NCBI GenBank assembly: GCA_937924775.1
Contig: CALDUT010000016.1
Location: forward strand, 62,001-126,000
Source of the DNA: an uncultured Gemmata sp.
Lineage (GTDB): Bacteria; Planctomycetota; Planctomycetia; Gemmatales; Gemmataceae
Reading direction: 5' to 3'
DNA: 64,000 nucleotides
Positions 45,479 through 55,329 of this stretch are shown here, one piece after another (the stretch's first letter is position 1; each line of letters starts with the position of its first letter). The notes under the pieces are model-generated. The model was not told the DNA's origin. It ran no database searches and was given only the letters and a program-made list of their open reading frames with translations. Made by a program: the position numbers and the translations under genes.

Positions 45479-46384
45479 GTGAATGAGCTTACCTATACTC
45501 CGCCATTTACCGTGTCGCGAGCGGCGGTGAGCGAATGGCCGACCGTGTGTCGGTGGCTGTTTCCCAAAACCGACGCCGCAACCCTTGGCAACCAACTGTC
45601 GCACAGCCGCGATCCCGTGGGAGCGTTTGTCGCTCGCGATTCGGCCGATCAGATTCGGGCCGCAGCACTCGTGCAAGCTCTGCCGGGTGCTTTGGGGGTG
45701 GCGTGGCCCCCGCGAGGGGATTCCCCCGCTGCGACCGTTGCGGTTCTGCGGGCCGCGTGCGAGTGGTTGCGTTCGAACCATGTAAAAGTGTGCCAAGCCT
45801 TTCCGGAAACTCCGACCCCCCCCGACCGGGCTTCCTGGGAACGCTGTGGATTTCGCCTCACCACACAGTTGATTTTCCTCGAATACGATTGCCTCCGGGA
45901 GGGAATTCCTCCCCAACCGCCCCAGTGGGAGTTCACGCTGACGGCCATCAGCGATCCGCACGAGCCAAGCTTCACACGCACTGTTGCGGTCACTCACGAC
46001 GAAACCGGCGATTGCCCAGAGTTGAATTTCGGCCGTACTCCCGAGCAAATCGTTGAAGGGATGGCTTCTTTGGAGGGGCAGTGGTTTTTGGCTCAACAGG
46101 CCACAGACCCGGTCGCCGTGATGAACCTGAAACGCCATGCGGACCGCAACGCGGTGGAATTGCAGTATTTGGGTGTGGTTCCCGCCTATCGCCGCCGCGG
46201 TTACGGGACCGACCTTCTGAAATACGCTATTCTCGGGGCCATCGTGGCCCAAGCGGAGGTCGTTACGGTCGCGGTGGACGCTCGCAACACAGCAGCGTTG
46301 CAGTTGTACACCCGCAGCGGCTTCGTGGAACGCGACCGCCGCGAGGTATGGTTAGCTCACCTGAGCGAACTGAAACGGAAATGA
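45479..46384 (+). CDS. GNAT family N-acetyltransferase
   Basis: VELQYLGVVPAYRRRGYGTDLLKYAI..VAVDARNTAALQLYTRSGFVERDRREVW; GTG start. Confidence 0.88.
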   Translation: MNELTYTPPFTVSRAAVSEWPTVCRWLFPKTDAATLGNQLSHSRDPVGAFVARDSADQIRAAALVQALPGALGVAWPPRGDSPAATVAVLRAACEWLRSNHVKVCQAFPETPTPPDRASWERCGFRLTTQLIFLEYDCLREGIPPQPPQWEFTLTAISDPHEPSFTRTVAVTHDETGDCPELNFGRTPEQIVEGMASLEGQWFLAQQATDPVAVMNLKRHADRNAVELQYLGVVPAYRRRGYGTDLLKYAILGAIVAQAEVVTVAVDARNTAALQLYTRSGFVERDRREVWLAHLSELKRK

Positions 46385-46472
46385 TCAGCCCGCACCAGAC
46401 AGCAGTGCCCAAATGGCTCTTCTAATAGAACGAACCGTGCCAATCGAGTGCCGTGGAATAACCACCCAGGGG

Positions 46473-46498
46473 CGGGGGCCTCGTCAAGTTGGCCCCCG
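46473..46498. terminator. GC stem-loop downstream of the GNAT gene
   Basis: CGGGGGCC-tcgtcaagtt-GGCCCCCG, perfect 8-bp stem. Confidence 0.45.
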
Positions 46499-46586
46499 AG
46501 CAGCCACACAGAAACGCTAGGCCGCAGGGGGCAACTTCACAATTTTTTTCCTCCTAGAAGTTCCGTGCAGTCGGAGTTTATCGTTT

Positions 46587-46665
46587 GCGCCCAACAGCGC
46601 AGCGATGCGCCACCTGGCGCGATTACGGCGCAGACAACGACGGCGCGAAACTCTAGCGACTGCGC
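46587..46665. promoter_or_regulatory. Phased GCGC motifs upstream of dnaA
   Basis: GCGC at 46587, 46597, 46607, 46617, 46628, 46643 and 46662. Confidence 0.4.
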
Positions 46666-46736
46666 TAGCGGCTGTCCCGGCTTTCCTCGTTCAACTGGCC
46701 TTGATACGCGTTGGCGCAGGAGATTCCTGACAGATA

Positions 46737-48332
46737 TTGAAACAGGGGATTTTCTGCACCACACCGGGGATTGCCACCGTGCCGGCCCGACTCGCTAGCA
46801 CTGCCGCAGTTGCAATGCCTTCCGTACTCGCACAACGGCCTTCGCGGCCAGTAACGGTTCCGTCGGTGGTTTCGCCGGACGCTTGGCCCCAGCGGTTGGC
46901 CGAGGCCGTAATGGCCCGGGTGGGCACTGCGCGATTCAACCTGTGGTTTTTGGGCCATGCGCAGTTTGTGGTGCGGGATAATCGCGTTGGTGTGGTCGTT
47001 CGCAACTGGCACACGCAAGATTGGCTGCAAAAAACCTTCGGGTCGGTGGTGAAGCAAGCCGTTGCAGAAGTGTGCGGCGAAGACGTTGAACTCCAATGGA
47101 TTGTCGATAGCGCCGCGGCGGGAAGCGAAGTTCAGGTTCATCCGCCGTCGCCGGGGACCGACGTCACGCAGCCGCCGGTGGTGCGACCGCAACAAACCGA
47201 TTTGTTCGGCGATCCGGTGGCTCCGCCCAAACCCAAGCTCAAGCGGCCTGACCCGGACGAACTCGCTTGGGCCAAACCGCTGGCCGCGATGAAAACCGGG
47301 CGGCGGTGGAAGTCGCTGGCCGATTTCGTGACAGGGCCTTGTAACCGCGTGGCGTATGCCTCGGCGGTCAGTGTGGTGGAAGAACCGGGGCAGTGTGCCA
47401 ACCCGCTGGTGATTCACGGGCCCGTCGGGACCGGGAAAACGCATTTGCTCGAAGGCATTTATGCTGGACTGAAAAAGCAAAGCGATCAGCGGCCCTGCTA
47501 TGTGACCGCGGAAGAATTCACCACCCGCTTTGTGCAAGCGTCGCGTTTGGGCAAAATGTCGGCCTTCCGGCGACAGTTCCGCGAATGCACAGCGCTTTTG
47601 CTCGACGATTTGCACTTTCTGGTCAAGAAAACCGCGACGCAGGAAGAATTCCTGCATACCTTCGATGCTCTGGTCGCCGACGGACGACAAGTGGTTGTGA
47701 CCACCGATTGTCACCCCCGCCTGGCCGATGAACTGATGCCAGAGCTGGTCGATCGCTTGCTGGGTGGTGCGGTGTGGGGCCTGCTGCCCCCCGACCCCGA
47801 AACACGCTTGGAGATTCTTCGCAAAAAGGCCACAGGCGGATGCCCCTTGATTCCCGAGGCCGTGCTGAAGACCTTAGCCGTCAGCCTTCGCGGCAATGTG
47901 CGGGAACTCGAAGGCGCGGTCAACAGCATCCGCCATTATGCCAAAGTGACCGGCCGCCCGGCCGATCTCGCAACCGCCCGCGAAGCCTTGGGCGAATTGC
48001 TCCAACATGCCGTGCGCGTGGTGACCATGGCCGATGTTGACGCCGCGGTGTGTTCGACACTCCGGTTGCCCAAAGGAACCCTGCAATCGAAGGCCCGCTC
48101 GTGGGCCGTCAGCCATCCGCGGATGATTGCCATCTATTTGTGCCGCAAACACACGGCCGCAACGTATGGTGAAGTCAGCAAGCATTTCGGGGCCAAAACG
48201 CACAGCACTGCGGTGGCCGCCGAGAAGAAAGTTCGTAACTGGATCGACCAAGGCTTGAGTGTGGCCATTGGCGAACGCGAATGGCCGGTCAAGGAACTGA
48301 TCGACCGCATCGAACGCGAACTGCACCGCTGA
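46737..48332 (+). CDS. dnaA: Chromosomal replication initiator DnaA (divergent)
   Basis: Domain I-like N-terminus; GPVGTGKTHLLEGI; LLLDDLHFL; SLRGNVRELEGAVNSI; C-terminal YGEVSKHFGAKTHSTAVAAEKKV. Start uncertain (TTG 46737 or ATG 46815). Confidence 0.93.
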   Translation: MKQGIFCTTPGIATVPARLASTAAVAMPSVLAQRPSRPVTVPSVVSPDAWPQRLAEAVMARVGTARFNLWFLGHAQFVVRDNRVGVVVRNWHTQDWLQKTFGSVVKQAVAEVCGEDVELQWIVDSAAAGSEVQVHPPSPGTDVTQPPVVRPQQTDLFGDPVAPPKPKLKRPDPDELAWAKPLAAMKTGRRWKSLADFVTGPCNRVAYASAVSVVEEPGQCANPLVIHGPVGTGKTHLLEGIYAGLKKQSDQRPCYVTAEEFTTRFVQASRLGKMSAFRRQFRECTALLLDDLHFLVKKTATQEEFLHTFDALVADGRQVVVTTDCHPRLADELMPELVDRLLGGAVWGLLPPDPETRLEILRKKATGGCPLIPEAVLKTLAVSLRGNVRELEGAVNSIRHYAKVTGRPADLATAREALGELLQHAVRVVTMADVDAAVCSTLRLPKGTLQSKARSWAVSHPRMIAIYLCRKHTAATYGEVSKHFGAKTHSTAVAAEKKVRNWIDQGLSVAIGEREWPVKELIDRIERELHR

Positions 48333-48531
48333 GGTCGCGCCGGGTATTGTGCGTTGGGCAAGCGAGTTTCTGGAACGTATTGCCGCGGCTTCTCCTCAAG
48401 TCCGCTGGCAAAGCCGACGCGCCGTGGAACCGAACTCCACCGGCGAGGCGATGATAGCTTGATGAATCGCCGGAAGTTGTCACATCCTGTGGCGACGACG
48501 GCTTGTGCAGCATTCGCCTCAGGTTCGGGCA

Positions 48532-50973
48532 TCAATTTCGCGGCGTTTTTCGCGTGATCTCCAGGCGCTGGAGAGCCCGTTGGGCTTCTTGCGTGCGGAA
48601 CGCCGCTTTGTCCCCGTGGGCCAGCTCGTTGAGCAGTTGAATCGCTTCCGGGGTGCCGAGGGATTCAAGGAGTTCGATCGCCCGAGCATCGGCCCGTTGA
48701 GCTACGGCGGAGTCATGGCCACTGGGTGTGCCGGGGCGAAGCTTCATCCGCGCCATTTGGACGGCCGCTGCTGGTTCGCGGGCCAGCCGGGCCATCGCGA
48801 GGTGAGCCTCGGGGGCATTTCCGGTGGCGAGCAGGTCCCACAATTTCACCGCGCTCGTTTCTTTTTTGAAAGGCTCGGTGAGAGGTGCGTTGGTCAGTTG
48901 AACGTCCCACACCAACACGGTGTGGTCGCCCCCTGCGGTCAACAACTTCGATCCATCGGGCGTGAAACCAAGAACCCGAATCGCGCCGCGGTGACCACGG
49001 AGTTGGCGGCGGATTTGGCCGCTCGCCGTCTCGCCGAGAACCACGAGCCGTTCCCGTGCCAGTGTAGCCGCGAATTGCCCACCCCTGGGCGAAAGGGCCA
49101 TTCCGGTGCGGGCAAACGGCAGCAGTTTTTCCCGGGGGGCGAGAACGTGGAACAGAGAAAGGGGCTTTTCAAGGCCAGCTTCGAGGAATTGCGGAGCCAG
49201 GCCGCAGGGTGTGTGCAGCACAGGTGTGAGGTGTGAACGCAGCCCGACGAGCGGCCACAAAGCGTTGGGATGATCACTGTGATCAGGTGGTGGAAGTTCC
49301 TGGCCAGTTTGGGCATCCCATCGCGACCCCGCGTGGCTGTCCGTGAACACCACAGAACCATCCGCGGAGAAGCGGGCCGGCTGGGGCGGCCCATCGGGTT
49401 TCACCGCGAAACGCTTCTTCCCACTCGGCCAGTCGTAAACAGTGATCGTCGGCTCTTGCTCGCTCCAGGTGAGGACAGCGTGGCCTTGGGGATCGAAGAC
49501 TGCGAGGTGCGGCGGGGCATCAGCCAGTTCGCCTGGCAGGGGAACCTCCAAGCCGGTTTGCCAATCGCGGGCGATGAGCCGCTCGGCGGTTCGCAACACC
49601 ACCGCGGTACCATCCGGAGTGAACGTCGGCCGGTCATAGACCTCATGGACCGAGAACTTTCCCGATGGTGAGGTGAAGGCGCGGAGTTCGGTTCCCGTGG
49701 CGATGTCCCACAAACGGACTGTCCCATCGCGGCTCCAGGTGAGCAGCCGGCGGCCCTCGGGGGAAAGTTCCGCATGGTCCACGGGGGCGCGATGATGTGG
49801 AACTTCATGAACCGGTCGCAGGCTGGACGCATCCCAGACGCGGACCAGACCGAATTCATCTGCCGTGGCAATGCGGTGGCCGTTCGCTGCGATCGCGACA
49901 TGAACCACACGCCCCGCGTGCCCTCCGAGCCGGCCAAGTTCTTGTCCCGTTTCAACATCGACGAGGAAAGTCTGACGCTCAACGGCCAGCGCGAGGCGGT
50001 TTCCCGAGCAGGAGAACGCGAAACGGCCGTCCCGGGGCCACTGCGCGTTGGACCAGCGGACGATTTTCCGTCGGGGTTCTGCCGTGGAATCTTTCCACTT
50101 CACCCCTAGTGGAACCTGGTCGAGGCCCCACTGGTCGCCATCGTGGACGAGAACGAATATCGCTCGGCCATCCGGGGTGAGGTCAAGGAGGGGTGAGACG
50201 GCCGCGGCCGCGGTTGTGCTGATACGCACGGGGCGTGCGGGGGGGCGCCCGCGTCGCAGCGGCCATACGGTCGCGGTGTAGTCTCGGCTGCCGGGCTTCT
50301 CAGGGTTGGCCAGTTCGCGGAAAGTCACCACCGTTTCGCCATCGGCGGAAATGCGCACGGCATCGGCTTCTTCTGCGCCGAGGTCGAGAATGTCCAAGCG
50401 TTCTAACCGCGCGGTACTTGCGCCTTGTTGGAACGAGTAGACATGCACCGCAAATCGTCTTTCATGCGATTGCCACAGAGCCGCCACGCAGCGGCCATCG
50501 GCACTGAAGTGGAAACTACGGTACTTTGCGGAAAAGCGCGATACGGTTTCCCTCGCCCCGCGAATCGACGGTGGTAACTCCGCGTGGGGGTCGGTGAAGT
50601 TCCAGACACACACATCGGCTGGGGAACCATGAACAGATAGGTTCTCTTGTTCATTTTTTGAACAGGTGGCCACTGCGAATCTTCCGCGTTCGCCCCAGAC
50701 CAGCCCTTGGAACAGTTCGCGGGGGATGAGTTGCTCGCCGAGGGGTTCGCCTGTTGCAGCATCCCACAGTGTAAGCGCCAACTGATCGTTCGCAGCACTC
50801 TGCACCGTGGCGAATTGCTGACCATTGGGGGCGATGGCGAAATGTTCGATGGTGCTGCCGGCGCGGAAACGGTCGCTGCCCAGCCGAACCGGTTGACCAC
50901 GAGGCCCGTTGGCCCCAGCTACCGGCATCACGGCGAATAGCCCCACGGCCAGCGCGGACACGATGCGAACCAT
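48532..50973 (-). CDS. Secreted WD40-repeat protein
   Basis: Signal peptide; GHAGRVVHVAIAANGHRIATADEFGLVRVWDAS; HRAPVDHAELSPEGRRLLTWSRDGTVRLWDIATG; GHRGAIRVLGFTPDGSKLLTAGGDHTVLVWDV. Confidence 0.92.
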   Translation of the reverse strand: MVRIVSALAVGLFAVMPVAGANGPRGQPVRLGSDRFRAGSTIEHFAIAPNGQQFATVQSAANDQLALTLWDAATGEPLGEQLIPRELFQGLVWGERGRFAVATCSKNEQENLSVHGSPADVCVWNFTDPHAELPPSIRGARETVSRFSAKYRSFHFSADGRCVAALWQSHERRFAVHVYSFQQGASTARLERLDILDLGAEEADAVRISADGETVVTFRELANPEKPGSRDYTATVWPLRRGRPPARPVRISTTAAAAVSPLLDLTPDGRAIFVLVHDGDQWGLDQVPLGVKWKDSTAEPRRKIVRWSNAQWPRDGRFAFSCSGNRLALAVERQTFLVDVETGQELGRLGGHAGRVVHVAIAANGHRIATADEFGLVRVWDASSLRPVHEVPHHRAPVDHAELSPEGRRLLTWSRDGTVRLWDIATGTELRAFTSPSGKFSVHEVYDRPTFTPDGTAVVLRTAERLIARDWQTGLEVPLPGELADAPPHLAVFDPQGHAVLTWSEQEPTITVYDWPSGKKRFAVKPDGPPQPARFSADGSVVFTDSHAGSRWDAQTGQELPPPDHSDHPNALWPLVGLRSHLTPVLHTPCGLAPQFLEAGLEKPLSLFHVLAPREKLLPFARTGMALSPRGGQFAATLARERLVVLGETASGQIRRQLRGHRGAIRVLGFTPDGSKLLTAGGDHTVLVWDVQLTNAPLTEPFKKETSAVKLWDLLATGNAPEAHLAMARLAREPAAAVQMARMKLRPGTPSGHDSAVAQRADARAIELLESLGTPEAIQLLNELAHGDKAAFRTQEAQRALQRLEITRKTPRN

Positions 50974-51123
50974 GACCGACACTCCCCAAGAGGCCGCATC
51001 GTACCCGAAAGGGCCCGCCAGATGCGAGAGCAACTCGATTGCCGTTTCCTGCCGCGCGGGCAGGGGCTACGATGAGCCACCGGAAAGAATCGCCCGATTC
51101 GCGAATCACCGAGGTTGTGGCCG

Positions 51124-51489
51124 ATGAAGAAAACGCAGCGACTTGCGCCGATGGCCGGCCTGCAGTATGCGGTTCCGTGGCCGACTCCGCTCATCCCCGG
51201 GGCGGCCATTATCAGCTTTTGGGGAGCCGGCGATCAGACCACACAGGAGTTCACTCTGCCAGCGGAAGCCTCCCTGCGGATGGCCGTGGAGAAAGGACCG
51301 CTGACGGTTCACGTTCGCCGGCCTGATGGCTCGGAGCCTGCCCCAGTATCGCCCATTCCCACAGCAGGGTTGGCGCTCGCCGCGATTCCCGAAGCCGGGA
51401 CGTACTACCTGGAAGTGGAAGCCACCGGAGCGTGGGGAATTTCGATCGTGTTCCTGACCCCGCCTCCGGCGGCTACCGCGACTCAATGA
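51124..51489 (+). CDS. Hypothetical small protein
   Basis: Intact ORF ending 17 nt inside the convergent neighbour. Confidence 0.5.
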   Translation: MKKTQRLAPMAGLQYAVPWPTPLIPGAAIISFWGAGDQTTQEFTLPAEASLRMAVEKGPLTVHVRRPDGSEPAPVSPIPTAGLALAAIPEAGTYYLEVEATGAWGISIVFLTPPPAATATQ

Positions 51490-52015
51490 GGGATTGGGTT
51501 TTTAAGACCGCGAATTCATCCGGGAACGTATGAAACGCCGTGATGCTCAAGCACCGCGGCAAAGCCTCGACGATCACCAGACCCAGTGGTGAAAGCCCGA
51601 TCCGGTTGGCGGTTTTGCAGTGGTACACCAGCCCTTTGCGTTCCCCGTCGGCGACTAATTCCGCATGGTAATGCACAAACGGCTCCGGCGGCAGCACCTC
51701 CACCTGCGATTCGAGATGGTAGCGGACGGTGGCGAAGTCGCAGCGAGCCCGGCGGCGGTTATCGAAACGGTGCGTTAGGCGAATGCCGGTGTCGGGCAGT
51801 TGTTGCTCGAGTGTGACGGTCACTTCTTCGATATGCGTCTGGCCGTTGGTCCAACTGAGGGTATGACCGGTGCGGGTCAGACGCACCACTAGCCGATAGT
51901 TGTCGCGTTCCACGCTGCGGGTCGCCGCGACATCAAAAAATTCGGGATGCAGTGGCCGATCGTACACCCGAAAGACCACCTCCGCCACGCGCGGCCGAAC
52001 AAACACCACACCCAT
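51473..52015 (-). CDS. DUF2617-like protein
   Basis: VRPRVAEVVFRVYDRPLHPEFFDVAATRSVERDNYRLVVRLTRTGHTLSW..AFHTFPDEFAVLKTQSLIE. Confidence 0.7.
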   Translation of the reverse strand: MGVVFVRPRVAEVVFRVYDRPLHPEFFDVAATRSVERDNYRLVVRLTRTGHTLSWTNGQTHIEEVTVTLEQQLPDTGIRLTHRFDNRRRARCDFATVRYHLESQVEVLPPEPFVHYHAELVADGERKGLVYHCKTANRIGLSPLGLVIVEALPRCLSITAFHTFPDEFAVLKTQSLIESR

Positions 52016-52177
52016 AGATTCACAACCTTGACCGCATGACACATCATCAATGCAGAATTATACCACGGCATGATGGCGGTCGGTTAGAATCCGGGGGGCG
52101 AACCACAACCGCGGCAAGTGCGTCGTGTGGATGCGTTTCGTGTTGGATGGTCGCTCCGATTCCGTGAAGGCTGGGCT

Positions 52178-52804
52178 ATGGCGACGTCATACTTTCCGTC
52201 GGAAGAATGGGCGTTTCTCCGGACCATTCTCGATCTGCCCGAAGACCGCCACACACTGTGGATTTACGCCGACTGGCTCGAAGAACGCGCCGATGGCCGG
52301 GCCGAATTTGTCCGGCTTTTGGCCGAGCGACTGGAATATTCCGCGGACGATCCCGCCCGGGCCGACCTCGACGCCCGCATCGACAAGTTGCGGGCCAACC
52401 TCGACCCGAATTGGCTCATGATCTTTGACCCGGCTCCAGTGGCTGGTTGCGTGCCATCCCTTGGGGCGGCGACCAGCTTCTGCGGAACCCAGTGGCCGGA
52501 TTTAGCCCCCACCGATATGCCCGACATCCGCATCTGCCACCGCTGCCGCAACGCGGTGGTCTACTGTGCGAGTCTGGAGGAAGCTCGACAATTCGCGGCC
52601 TGCGGCCAAAGAATTGCCCTCTCAACACGCATTCCCAGTGCGGACTTGGCCCGCGAGCCGGCGTTTCAACCGCCACCTCCCGCATGGAATGCCGAAGAGG
52701 TGATCGAATTCGACATCCAGGAATTTCTCGACGCTGAACCCCCGGCCGGTCCCGCCCATCCCCCGCCGCCAGCGCCGCGGCGCTGGTGGCAATTCTGGGC
52801 CTGA
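52178..52804 (+). CDS. TIGR02996-domain planctomycete protein
   Basis: EEWAFLRTILDLPEDRHTLWIYADWLEERADGRAEFVRLLAE. Confidence 0.85.
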   Translation: MATSYFPSEEWAFLRTILDLPEDRHTLWIYADWLEERADGRAEFVRLLAERLEYSADDPARADLDARIDKLRANLDPNWLMIFDPAPVAGCVPSLGAATSFCGTQWPDLAPTDMPDIRICHRCRNAVVYCASLEEARQFAACGQRIALSTRIPSADLAREPAFQPPPPAWNAEEVIEFDIQEFLDAEPPAGPAHPPPPAPRRWWQFWA

Positions 52805-52967
52805 CTCACCACTCCCCTCGGGCCTGTCATCGCGTGGGGGAGCGGTACCCGGGGGCACTACGGAGGAACTCGTCCATCCCCCAAAGGCCCGAGACTTGTC
52901 GTCCCAAGATAGTGGCTGAGTCCCCAAAATTGAGGAGATTGTCCTTGCGGTTGCGACGAACTTGTGT

Positions 52968-52989
52968 TATTTCATGAATTGATGAAATA
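52968..52989. promoter_or_regulatory. Candidate ArsR/SmtB operator
   Basis: TATTTCAT-gaattg-ATGAAATA, perfect 8-bp inverted repeat 7 nt upstream of the regulator start. Confidence 0.7.
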
Positions 52990-52996
52990 CTGAGTT

Positions 52997-53392
52997 GTGA
53001 AAATGATGAATTCCGAGCACCACCCAGTCTGTTCCCATACACTGGCCGCGATCCCCGGGCCGCCGCTGGCCGATCCGGAATCGCTCGAACGGTCTGCACG
53101 GCTCTTTCGTGCCCTGGGCGATGCGCCGCGGTTGCGGATTTTGCACTTGTTGTTACGTGGAGAAACCTGTGTCAGTGAAATCGTGACCGCGACCGCCGAA
53201 AAATTCTCCACCATCTCCCAACGCCTGCGGATTCTGCGCAGTGAAGGCTTGGTTCGCCGGCGGCGCGATGGTTCGCATGTGTATTACGCCTTGGCCGACG
53301 ACCACGTCAAAGACCTGGTCTTCAACGCCTTGGCACATGCTCGGGAATTGGATTCGCCCACGATTTCTCAACCCCAGTCGGAGGACGACTGA
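52997..53392 (+). CDS. ArsR/SmtB family regulator, probable zinc sensor
   Basis: LFRALGDAPRLRILHLLLRGETCVSEI..STISQRLRILRSEGLVRRRRDGSHVYYAL; alpha-5 DDHVKDLVFNALAHARE matches DxH..HxxE. Confidence 0.92.
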   Translation: MKMMNSEHHPVCSHTLAAIPGPPLADPESLERSARLFRALGDAPRLRILHLLLRGETCVSEIVTATAEKFSTISQRLRILRSEGLVRRRRDGSHVYYALADDHVKDLVFNALAHARELDSPTISQPQSEDD

Positions 53393-53745
53393 TGACGATT
53401 CCTGTTTGCCATCCCCATCACCACCACACGCACGGCCCCGGCTGCGGGCACACCGGCATTCAGCACGGCGACCATGTGTGTTACGTTCACGATGGGCATT
53501 TGCATTTCACTGCGGCCGACGGCAGCGTGCACGAACACACCTTGGATGTGAACGCGATCAACCCCGGCGGTTGCTCCGGCGGCCATACCTGCACGGCCCA
53601 CGCGGCGGGGCATGTGCATGGCCCCGGCTGTGGCCACGAAGCAGTTCCGCATGGCGACCATATCTGCTACATCGTCGATGGCCACTTGCACTATCCGCAC
53701 AATGGCCATTGCGATCATCACGGCCCGGTCAGCGTGGTGGCCTGA
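53392..53745 (+). CDS. His/Cys-rich putative metal-binding protein with internal duplication
   Basis: MTIPVCHPHHHHTHGPGCGHTGIQHGDHVCYVHDGHLHF..GPGCGHEAVPHGDHICYIVDGHLHYPHNGHCDHHG; start overlaps upstream stop (TGATG). Confidence 0.9.
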   Translation: MTIPVCHPHHHHTHGPGCGHTGIQHGDHVCYVHDGHLHFTAADGSVHEHTLDVNAINPGGCSGGHTCTAHAAGHVHGPGCGHEAVPHGDHICYIVDGHLHYPHNGHCDHHGPVSVVA

Positions 53746-53815
53746 CAGCCGCGGTCCGATGGACCTTCTCGGAAATGTGCCGTTCCGACCCCGCTGGGGA
53801 TTCTCGTTGAATCTC

Positions 53816-53899
53816 CAGCGGTTTTTGTTGCTAGCCCCCAACAGATTGGGGCGGAATCAGCAGCGGGTTTTGTTGTCGGTCCCGAACAGGGTTGTGCGG
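53816..53899. repeat. 39-bp imperfect direct repeat, 45-bp period
   Basis: CAGCGGTTTTTGTTGCTAGCCCCCAACAGATTGGGGCGG (53816-53854) and CAGCGGGTTTTGTTGTCGGTCCCGAACAGGGTTGTGCGG (53861-53899). Confidence 0.7.
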
Positions 53900-53931
53900 T
53901 TGTGCCTCTATACTGATAGAAGGAGGTACTT

Positions 53932-55053
<1,122 letters not shown>

Positions 55054-55329
55054 ACCCCGCTTCCGCGGGCGATCGAATCGAACCGTAAAAGGCTCTCCCC
55101 CCGGCCGTTTCCGTACGGGGATTGAGCTGCGGCAGGCCACCGGCTCACGTTGAAGTGACTTGAAGTGATAGGCCCGAGCCTCTGGCGGAGGCCCACCCAC
55201 ACTTCCTGTGGGGTCTTTGAAAAAGCTGTGAAGAGCCGGTCAGAAGAGCCATTTCCGGTTGCCGCGACCGCCGGACGGCGTTCAATAGACGCCGTTCCGG
55301 TTCTCTGTTTTCACCCACGGAATTGTCCC

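Noticed and set aside
46665-47714. 349-aa - strand ORF
   Set aside because: Antisense to dnaA.
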